Part shown: one piece after another, positions 54,951 to 64,000 of the stretch | Layout: each line of letters starts with the position of its first letter | Numbering within the stretch: the first letter of the stretch is position 1 | Assembly (NCBI GenBank): GCA_958510825.1 | Contig: OY294054.1 | Coordinates: 7,604,191-7,668,190, forward strand | DNA length: 64,000 bases | DNA from: Brachypterus glaber | Taxonomy: Eukaryota > Arthropoda > Insecta > Coleoptera > Kateretidae | Reading direction: 5' to 3' | The notes under the pieces: model-generated | Databases searched by the model: none | The model's input: only the letters and a program-made list of their open reading frames with translations | Told to the model about the DNA's origin: nothing | Position numbers and translations under genes: made by a program

Positions 54951-55310
54951 TGTTTACAATGTATCCAAATTTTTTTTAAACAGTTGATAGTAATTATATT
55001 TCCACTATTTTGTCACTATTTTCGGATAACACACTTTTAAATATATAAGTTTGTATAGTTTGCATAATTAAATGTTTATAAAACTCACAAAATACGCATG
55101 TTTTTACGGACACGAAATGCGCGTGGCTTTTACTTTGCACTTTTTGTATATTACATTACATTAGAGTTGACGTGAAAACGCTGCTATTGACATTGGCCCT
55201 TTTAGAAACAAGACACAGATTTATATGTATAATGATATTTAAAACAAGTATCACAATATACACAGTGTTTAACAACTGGCATGCTAAAAATTTAAGAGGT
55301 GAAAATTACC
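54951..55310. other. AT-rich sequence upstream of the LINE, no gene
   Basis: Contains the presumed 5' UTR of the CR1-like LINE; its exact start is unknown. Confidence 0.45.
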
Positions 55311-55560
55311 TGGTGATTCTACATCCAAAAATATAAAAAAAAGTTCCTAAAGAGGTTGGTCCAGAAATGAGCCCTAAGTGAGCTACAGCCCTTCAAAGAT
55401 GGAATGAGGAACAAAAAAGCACCAATAACCAATAACATTTTTAATGCTGCAAGGTGATTTTTCATTTATAATAAAACTAAGCAAAAAGTATTCTTTACCG
55501 AAACCCATAAATTTAATATGAAAGGAGTAATAGCCTTTTAAAAACTTACATTTTGGGTGT
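55311..55560. repeat. Foldback-family repeat, relative of 17560-17780
   Basis: Shares GATTCTACATC, AAGCACCAATAA, AAAAGTATTC and TTTAATATGAAAGGAGTAAT-type blocks with the palindrome arms. Non-coding. Confidence 0.65.
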
Positions 55561-55909
55561 CACTAAACATTTTTGATGTATTTTTACTCAAGAAAACTAT
55601 ATTTTTTACAAAAAGTCCAAAAAATACACTTAAAAAACATTGGGTAAAAAATGTTTTAAGCTCAACATATTTTGTCCATCTAGGCATATCTCTGAATAAA
55701 CTAAAAAAATAACGAACTATAATCCGTGTGTGAATTACACTGCAGTGACTCATTTGCGAAAATGTGCTAAACAGCGAGGATCATACCAGTTCGGGTGCGG
55801 TTCGCGTAACTCCGTCTGAGGGAATCCCTTATACAAGAGCAGCATAATACGTTTTAGGTATGAGTTACTGCAGTATAATTCAGGCACGGATAATAATCGT
55901 CCTTCCTTA

Positions 55910-57091
55910 TACAGGGTGTATTTGAAATAGGGTCGGAAATTTTAACAGGTGATTCTACATGATAAAATATGACAAAAAGTTCCTATAAACATATATCTAA
56001 AAATGCGTCATAAGGGAGCTACGCCCCTTTGAAAATGGCTAAAAAAATCGGTTTTTATTTAATAACTCAGGAACCCTTTGAGATATATTAACGAGGTTTT
56101 GCACGTGAATTAATCCTAATAAGGCCCATCTTTTTATGTAATTTTCACGTACTTATTTAAACCAGGGGTGTGCGAAAAGGGGGGTCCTTATCAGTTTTTT
56201 GTCCCAAACTTTTTTCTGTGTAACTTTTTTGCAATTTTATTTTTAAAATATGATTCCTCAGGTCAAAATACATAAAAAAGGTACTCTTGTTGTAATACTG
56301 TAGGATTAACCGTTTTCGAGAAAAGTTAATTTGAAGGTGAAATTTCACTGTTCGAGGACGAAAAATTAAATACTAAAATGTCGAAAACCAAAATTTTAAT
56401 GATGCAATGTTATTCTACATCAAAAGCTAAGAAAAAAAGTTTCCATACATGTAGGTCGAAAAGACGCTTTTAAAGCTACCATAGCCCTTTAAAAATGGTG
56501 CATATTTAGGAGACCATAGCTCCATTAGGATTCATTTTTGGAAGTACCTGTATATGAGGTTTTTTTCTTAGTTTTTAATGTACATTCGCCCTGCATCATT
56601 AAAATTTTGGTTTTCAACATTTTAGTATTTAATTTTTCGTCCTCGAACCGTGGAATTTCACCTTCAAATTAATTTTTCCCGAAAACGATTAATCCTACAG
56701 TATTACAACAAGAGTACCTTTTTTATGTATTTTGACCTGGGGAATCATATTTCAAAAATAAAATTGCAAAAAAGTTACACAGAAAAAAGTTTGGGACAAA
56801 AAACTGATAAGCCCCCCCCCGTTTCGCACACCCCTGGTTTAAATAAGTACGTGAAAATTACATACAAAGATGGGCCTTATTAGGATTAATTCACGTGCAA
56901 AACCTCGTTAATATATCTCAAAGGGTTCCTGAGTTATTAAATAAAAACCGATTTTTTTAGCCACTTTCAAAGGGGCGTAGCTCCCTTATGACGCATTTTT
57001 AGACATATGTTTATAGGAACTTTTTGTCATTTTTTATGATGTAAAACCATCGGTTAAAATTTCCGACCCTATTTCAAATACACCGTGTATA
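55910..57091. mobile_element. 1.18-kb foldback element
   Basis: Long inverted repeats nearly to the centre: TATACAGGGTGTATTTGAAA and its inverse at the right, with GTCGGAAATTTTAAC and CTACATGATAAAATATG inside. Each arm contains a matching open stretch (56157-56348 minus; 56650-56883 plus), an effect of the palindrome rather than a gene. The centre is near 56490. Confidence 0.82.
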
Positions 57092-57284
57092 TCCTTAAAA
57101 CTCTAAATAGGCGCTGTTCATAGGTATGTTATGACATTGTGGAGTATAAATTGGTACATATTTTTCGAAAATTGGGTATATTTTTATTCAAAGGATGATA
57201 GTAGATTATTTAATTTCACAGGCCCACAAAAAAAAGTTTTCTGTGCTGGGGTTGAGACCCACCTATTCTTATGTATTTTGGGAT

Positions 57285-57443
57285 GCTGAACACAAATCTG
57301 TCATAAAAAAAGCATTTCATGGGCTCATTTATTTTTGCTACACTGAAATAATAAGAGATTTTTACCATTTTAGAAAAAGTTTTTTCAGGGTAGCAAAAAA
57401 ATGAGCCCTGAAGTGCCTTTTTCATAACAGATTCGTGTTCAGA
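57285..57443. repeat. Short hairpin element
   Basis: CTGAACACAAATCTGTCAT... pairs with ...AACAGATTCGTGTTCAG, with GGGCTCATTT/AAATGAGCCC blocks inside; about 55-base arms. Confidence 0.75.
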
Positions 57444-58828
57444 TCAGGCTTTCGAGCGTTACTAGCGATCAGGTGCCGTGATGTAATAACATCACATGTG
57501 AATCGCTATCCTGAAGGTAAAAAAAAAACGATATTTGAGTTTTTGCACAAATTGCACATTTTTTTGCCTTTTAGCTCCATTTTCGCTTGAACACTCACAT
57601 ATTAAGTAATCATAATAAAACATTTGATATAAATCTTTTTTATAGGTCAGAAGAAAAATTAAGACAAAGAGACAGATTTTTAGGGAGGAAGTAAAAAGTC
57701 CAAACTTCAGATCAAGTTCACAGGAAAAAGTAGGCACACCCAAAATATAGAAAAATAAAAACACTTGCCAATCATTATGGTTATTATTGTTTTTACAAAG
57801 TAAGCAGCATAGCCAGTAATATCAAATCTTCCACCTGAATTCAGGTTCATGAATGAGAACTTAAGAGGTCACAATAAAAAGATACTATAAGAAAGATGCT
57901 GAAGACTACCAAGAAAGAACTTTGTTTCTAATAGGGTTGTGTGCAGTTGAAAGTTTGAACTTGAAACACCCAAAGTGTGGAGACAATTATTTTCATTAAT
58001 ATTAATCAGTTAAAAAATAGACTTGATTACTTAAAATGTATATTTATGTAAATTTCAAAACATTTTATCTCGAAAATTTTTTTTTTGGTTCCTTGTGCTA
58101 ATTAACTCTGTAACTGGTTATTTATACAAAGTCCAATTTATTACTCGAATATAAGGTATCTTAATTCATATATAAAATGAAGTTTTATAACTTTTGTATT
58201 TAATAAAATGGTCCTTAATATTAATTTACTTATATCTTTGAATACTATGTAGTATAGTATAGATATGTGTCACCCATTCTGATTCTTACTCTTCCAAATT
58301 TAACATCTTCAGTTCAAAAGCCTAAAGTTTTCGCGAACAGACCGACAGACTTGATATTATTACTTTTTTTGTATATAAAACGTTAAGAATAAATAAGAAA
58401 TATAATTAAAATAATATAAAAGATAGATAAACAGATTCAAATATTGGATGTGCGAATATACTGCGTAGTTTATTTTATAAAACAACTAAATTCTATACAC
58501 AAATACTACAAATACTATTCAAACCTGTTGTAAAAATATTTACTGTGCGATTTTTTAATTAACTATCTTGCTTAAAAAAACAGACCATAAATATATGATA
58601 CCATCCTTTTAATTAACGCAGAACTTTCCCTGGGGGAACGTGAAAATATAAAAAAAATTGAAAATATTAAAATGCTCATAGAGCTTGACTGCTAAAATTG
58701 GATGTTCTGGACTTCTACAATGTTTACTTTTTGCGTTTGGTTTGGCGCCTCTGACGGATAATTTTGATGACTTCAAAAAAGGCCATTACTTCTAAAAAAA
58801 CCCTGATGGAAAAAATTTAAAAAAATAT

Positions 58829-59152
58829 TTGAAGACGTCACTCGCCGGCGCCCCTGTTAGCTGGTGGCCTGTAGCATGCAGTTCAATCGGCGTCGTGCAA
58901 ACGTCGGCTCCGCTTTTTACCAACTGTCAATTATTGACAGTTAGGTTTTTAAATAAAACCGTCATTCGACTTAAATTAAAATTTTATAAAATTAACCGCA
59001 GTTCTGAACTGTTACATCTCAAAAAATGCGAAAATGAGGTTCGACCATCCAATAATGGTATCTACTTTCATATGCACAAAAAAAAATTCAAAAATTTCTC
59101 TCATAATTATGTAATAATTAGTTCAAGAAACTGTACGTCCCCGGGGGCATGA
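58829..59152 (+). CDS. 107-codon open frame, unrecognised
   Basis: Starts MKTSLAGAPVSWWPVACSS and ends SSRNCTSPGA. No domain, signal peptide or membrane segment recognised. The low-complexity Lys/Phe-rich middle (MHKKKFKNFSHN) suggests translated AT-rich DNA. It sits in a duplicated block, so the exact copy at 61090 is no evidence of selection. Confidence 0.2.
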   Translation: MKTSLAGAPVSWWPVACSSIGVVQTSAPLFTNCQLLTVRFLNKTVIRLKLKFYKINRSSELLHLKKCENEVRPSNNGIYFHMHKKKFKNFSHNYVIISSRNCTSPGA

Positions 59153-59344
59153 TTCGCACACAAGTAACAGGTACGTGATTTTGTAAGTTCTTAACATATG
59201 TTATCACCAAAAATAGCTTTATAAATTTCTCTATCATATATAATAATTATATTATTATAATTATGTAATAATTAGTTTAACAAACTGTACAAGTCCCCGG
59301 GAGCATGATCCGCACACAAGTAATACGTATTTTTTTGGACAATG

Positions 59345-59964
59345 TGTGTTTTAAACATATTTTTGTTTTTATTTTATATTACTTTTTTTATTTTGTTTTA
59401 AACATATTTTTGTTTTTATTTTATATTACTTTTATTCAGATCTTTTTTTATTTATTAAAGTTTAATTTTTTGTTTTAAACATATTTTTCCTTTTATTTTA
59501 TATTACTAATGTAAAAAAAAACTTTTATTAAGATTTTCTTTATTCATATTATTTTGTGTTTTAAACATATTTTTGTTTTTATTTTATATTACTTTTTTTA
59601 TTTTATATTACTAATGTACAAATATAACTTTTATTCAGATCTTTTTTTATTTATTTGAGTTTTATTTTTTGTTTTAAACATATTTTTCCTTTTATTTTAT
59701 ATTACTAATGTATAAGAAGAACTTTTATTAAGGTTTTCTTTATTCATATTATTTTGTGTTTTAAACATATTTTTGTTTTTATTTTATATTACTTTTTTTT
59801 ATTTTATATTACTAATGTACAAATATAACTTATATTCAGATCTTTTTTTATTTATTTGAGTTTTATTTTTTGTTTTAAAAATATTTTTCCTTTTATTTTA
59901 TATTACTAATGTATAAGAAGAACTTTTATTAAGGTTTTCTTTATTCATATTATTTTGTTTTTGT
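59345..59964. repeat. AT-rich satellite, first block
   Basis: Alternating blocks TTTTGTGTTTTAAACATATTT, TTTTATATTACTAATGTA and TTCAGATCTTTTTTTATTTA. The TATTATTTTGTG block recurs about every 200 bp (59548, 59748). Confidence 0.88.
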
Positions 59965-62225
59965 TATTCAGATCAAGTTCACAGGAAAAAGTAGGCACAC
60001 CCAAAATATAGAAAAATAAAAACACTTGCCAATCATTATGGTTATTATTGTTTTTACAAAGTAAGCAGCATAGCCAGTAATATCAAATCTTCCACCTGAA
60101 TTCAGGTTCATGAATGAGAACTTAAGAGGTCACAATAAAAAGATACTATAAGAAAGATGCTGAAGACTACCAAGAAAGAACTTTGTTTCTAATAGGGTTG
60201 TGTGCAGTTGAAAGTTTGAACTTGAAACACCCAAAGTGTGGAGACAATTATTTTCATTAATATTAATCAGTTAAAAAATAGACTTGATTACTTAAAATGT
60301 ATATTTATGTAAATTTCAAAACATTTTATCTCGAAAATTTTTTTTTTGGTTCCTTGTGCTAATTAACTCTGTAACTGGTTATTTATACAAAGTCCAATTT
60401 ATTACTCGAATATAAGGTATCTTAATTCATATATAAAATGAAGTTTTATAACTTTTGTATTTAATAAAATGGTCCTTAATATTAATTTACTTATATCTTT
60501 GAATACTATGTAGTATAGTATAGATATGTGTCACCCATTCTGATTCTTACTCTTCCAAATTTAACATCTTCAGTTCAAAAGCCTAAAGTTTTCGCGAACA
60601 GACCGACAGACTTGATATTATTACTTTTTTTGTATATAAAACGTTAAGAATAAATAAGAAATATAATTAAAATAATATAAAAGATAGATAAACAGATTCA
60701 AATATTGGATGTGCGAATATACTGCGTAGTTTATTTTATAAAACAACTAAATTCTATACACAAATACTACAAATACTATTCAAACCTGTTGTAAAAATAT
60801 TTACTGTGCGATTTTTTAATTAACTATCTTGCTTAAAAAAACAGACCATAAATATATGATACCATCCTTTTAATTAACGCAGAACTTTCCCTGGGGGAAC
60901 GTGAAAATATAAAAAAAAATGAAAATATTAAAATGCTCATAGAGCTTGACTGCTAAAATTGGATGTTCTGGACTTCTACAATGTTTACTTTTTGCGTTTG
61001 GTTTGGCGCCTCTGACGGATAATTTTGATGACTTCAAAAAAGGCCATTACTTCTAAAAAAACCCTGATGGAAAAAATTTAAAAAAATATTTGAAGACGTC
61101 ACTCGCCGGCGCCCCTGTTAGCTGGTGGCCTGTAGCATGCAGTTCAATCGGCGTCGTGCAAACGTCGGCTCCGCTTTTTACCAACTGTCAATTATTGACA
61201 GTTAGGTTTTTAAATAAAACCGTCATTCGACTTAAATTAAAATTTTATAAAATTAACCGCAGTTCTGAACTGTTACATCTCAAAAAATGCGAAAATGAGG
61301 TTCGACCATCCAATAATGGTATCTACTTTCATATGCACAAAAAAAAATTCAAAAATTTCTCTCATAATTATGTAATAATTAGTTCAAGAAACTGTACGTC
61401 CCCGGGGGCATGATTCGCACACAAGTAACAGGTACGTGATTTTGTAAGTTCTTAACATATGTTATCACCAAAAATAGCTTTATAAATTTCTCTATCATAT
61501 ATAATAATTATATTATTATAATTATGTAATAATTAGTTTAACAAACTGTACAAGTCCCCGGGAGCATGATCCGCACACAAGTAATACGTATTTTTTTGGA
61601 CATTTTGTGTTTTAAACATATTTTTGTTTTTATTTTATATTACTTTTTTTATTTTGTTTTAAACATATTTTTGTTTTTATTTTATATTACTTTTATTCAG
61701 ATCTTTTTTTATTTATTAAAGTTTAATTTTTTGTTTTAAACATATTTTTCCTTTTATTTTATATTACTAATGTAAAAAAAAACTTTTATTAAGATTTTCT
61801 TTATTCATATTATTTTGTGTTTTAAACATATTTTTGTTTTTATTTTATATTACTTTTTTTATTTTATATTACTAATGTACAAATATAACTTTTATTCAGA
61901 TCTTTTTTTATTTATTTGAGTTTTATTTTTTGTTTTAAACACATTTTTCCTTTTATTTTATATTACTAATGTATAAGAAGAACTTTTATTAAGGTTTTCT
62001 TTATTCATATTATTTTGTGTTTTAAAAATATTTTTGTTTTTATTTTATATTACTTTTTTTATTTTACATTACTAATGTACAAATATAACTTTTATTCAGA
62101 TTTTTTTTTATTTATTAAAGGTTTATTTTTTGTTTTAAAAATATTTTTCTTTTTATTTTATATTACTAATGTATAAGAAGAAGTTTTATTCAGATTTTGT
62201 TTTATTTATTAAATTTATATTTTGT
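59965..62225. repeat. 2,261-bp tandem duplication, unit 2
   Basis: Second unit, same order; differs by single bases (for example near 60915 and in the satellite part). Confidence 0.93.
61090..61413 (+). CDS. 107-codon open frame, second copy
   Basis: Same sequence as 58829-59152 in the second unit. Confidence 0.2.
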   Translation: MKTSLAGAPVSWWPVACSSIGVVQTSAPLFTNCQLLTVRFLNKTVIRLKLKFYKINRSSELLHLKKCENEVRPSNNGIYFHMHKKKFKNFSHNYVIISSRNCTSPGA

Positions 62226-64000
62226 TTTTTATACATATTTTTGTTTTTATTTTATATTACTAATGTAAAAGAACTTTTATTAAAAATTTTTTTATTCATA
62301 TTATTTTGAGTTTTAAACATATTTTTGTTTTTATTTTATATTAATTTATTAAGATTTTTTTTATTCATATTATTTTGTGTTTTAAACATATTTTTGTTTT
62401 TATTTTATATTACTTTTTTTAACATATTTTTCTTTTTATTTTATATTACTAATATAAAAGAAGAACATTTATTACAATTTTTTTTATTAATATTATTTTG
62501 TGTTTTAAACATATTTTTGTTTTTATTTTTATATTACTTTTTTTTTAATTTTATATTACTAATGTACAAATATAACTTTTATTCAGATCTTTTTTATTTA
62601 TTAAAGTTTTATTTTTTGTTTTAAACATATTTTTCTTTTTATTTTATATTACTAATGTAAAAGAAGAACTTTTATAAAGATTTTTTTTATTAGTATTAAT
62701 TTGTGTTTTAAACATATTTTTGTTTTTATTTTTATATTACTTTTTTTTAAATTTTATATTACTAATGTACAAATATAACTTTTACTCAGATCTTTTTTAT
62801 TTATTAAAGTTTTATTTTTTGTTTTAAATATATTTTTCTTTTTATTTTATATTACTAATGTAAAAGAAGAACTTTTATAAAGATTTTTTTATTCATATTA
62901 TTTTGTGTTTTAAAAATATTTTTGTTTTTATTTAAATTACTTTTTTTTTATTTTACATTACTAATGTACAAATATAACTTTTATTCAGATTTTTTTTTAT
63001 TTATTAAAGGTTTATTTTTTGTTTTAAAAATATTTTTCTTTTTATTTTATATTACTAATGTACAAGAAGAAGTTTTATTCATATTTTGTTTTATTTATTA
63101 AATTTATATTTTGTTTTTTATACATATTTTTGTTTTTATTTTATATTACTAATGTAAAAGAACTTTTATTAAGATTTTTTTTATTCATATTATTTTGTGT
63201 TTTAAACATATTTTTGTTTTTATTTTATATTACTTTTATTAAGATTTTTTTATTCATATTATTTTGTGTTTTAAATATATTTTTGTTTTTATTTTATATT
63301 ACTTTTTTTAACATATTTTTCTTTTTATTTTATATTACTAATATGAAAGAAGAACTTTATTAAAAAATTTTTTATTCATATTATTTTGTGTTTTAAACAT
63401 ATTTTTGTTTTTATTTTTATATTACTTTTTTTTAATTTTATATTACTAATGTACAAATATAACTTTTATTCAGATCTTTTTTATTTATTAAAGTTTTATT
63501 TTTTGTTTTAAACATATTTTTCTTTTTATTTTATATTACTTTTTTTTATTTTACATTACTAATGTACAAATATAACTTTTATTCAGATCTTTTTTTATTT
63601 AAGTTTTATTTTTTTTTTAAACATATTTTTCTTTTTATTTTATATTACTAATGTATAAGAAGAAGTTTTATTCAGATTTTTTTTTATTTATTAAATTTAT
63701 ATTTTGTTTTTTATACATATTTTTGTTTTTATTTTATATTACTAATGTAAAAGAAGAACTTTTATTAAGATTTTTTTTATTCATATTATTTTGTGTTTTA
63801 AACATATTTTTGTTTTTATTTTATATTACTTTTTTTTATTTTACATTACTAATGTACAAATATAACTTTTATTCAGATCTTTTTTATTTATTAAGGTTTT
63901 ATTTTTTATTTTAAAGATATTTTTCTTTTTATTTTATATTACTAATGTATAAGAAGAAGTTTTATTCAGATTCTTTTATTTATTAAAGAACCTGGCACAC
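61604..64000. repeat. AT-rich satellite, second block to window end
   Basis: Same unit as 59345-59964, with variable half-units of about 100 bp. Many T-runs differ in length. Open frames here (for example 62325-62624) are Phe/Tyr/Leu runs from T-rich DNA, not genes. The array continues past the window. Confidence 0.92.

Larger units (their letters stand above)
57704..59964. repeat. 2,261-bp tandem duplication, unit 1
   Basis: From TTCAGATCAAGTTC to the satellite junction. Nearly identical to unit 2. Contains non-repetitive AT-rich sequence, a 107-codon open frame (58829-59152) and a satellite segment (59345-59964). Confidence 0.93.

Noticed and set aside
56157..56883. Pair of similar 63- and 77-codon proteins on opposite strands
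   Set aside because: Explained by the foldback palindrome at 55910-57091; frames are weak and the base pattern is non-coding.
62325..63914. Phe/Tyr/Leu-rich frames resembling membrane proteins
   Set aside because: They arise from the T-rich satellite unit and repeat with its period.
1..64000. CRISPR array or bacterial defence island
   Set aside because: Tandem arrays here have no regular unique spacers, and the context is eukaryotic transposons.

Overview
This window is almost entirely transposable elements and simple or satellite repeats. I found no single-copy host gene, tRNA, rRNA or CRISPR array. Base composition is very AT-rich. The mix of BEL/Pao, Copia, Ty3/gypsy, DIRS, R1-clade, CR1-like and RLE-type LINEs with many MITE and foldback repeats fits an insect (or another arthropod); the species cannot be read from the sequence.

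Layout. 1-1450: 5' part of a decayed Ty3/gypsy Gag-Pol on the minus strand, running off the left edge. 1510-3195: a dispersed repeat (copy A) ending in a 69-bp tandem array. 3196-7473: a Copia element (minus strand) with 129/133-bp LTRs, a tRNA-iMet-like primer site, a deletion in its reverse transcriptase and a LINE fragment inserted into its RNase H region. About 6971-20353 and 21591-28102: the two arms of a very large inverted duplication (about 6.5 kb per arm) around a 1.2-kb spacer. Each arm carries part of the Copia element, several MITEs, a 1.4-kb inverted-repeat transposon with a zf-BED/CGGBP1-like peptide, and families of short diverged repeats. The left arm alone was later invaded by a 6.7-kb BEL/Pao element (8406-15117).

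28103-31780: a tandemly duplicated repeat, one copy of which was entered by a 2.08-kb TIR element (29255-31332); its empty site survives in the other copy. 31778-33680: C-terminal part of an RLE-type LINE (R4/Dong-like) with an (ATT)n/(ATTATC)n tail. 33680-38480: a DIRS-type retrotransposon with an intact tyrosine recombinase. 38485-41814: a 5'-truncated second BEL element. 41815-49195: an R1-clade LINE embedded in (ATTACT)n/(ATTACC)n microsatellite, with a perfect 925-bp tandem duplication of its 5' end and another LINE inserted in its endonuclease. 49195-50280: LINE remnant and a MITE. 50283-54950: a near full-length CR1-like LINE. 55150-57450: foldback repeats. 57704-64000: a 2,261-bp tandem duplication merging into AT-rich satellite that reaches the right edge.

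The elements do not form a pathway; what they record is a nested insertion history: Copia insertion, then inverted duplication, then BEL insertion. The most unusual signal is in the untranslated leader of the BEL element (14094-14569): at least six small hairpins with nearly the same loop but different, still complementary, stems.
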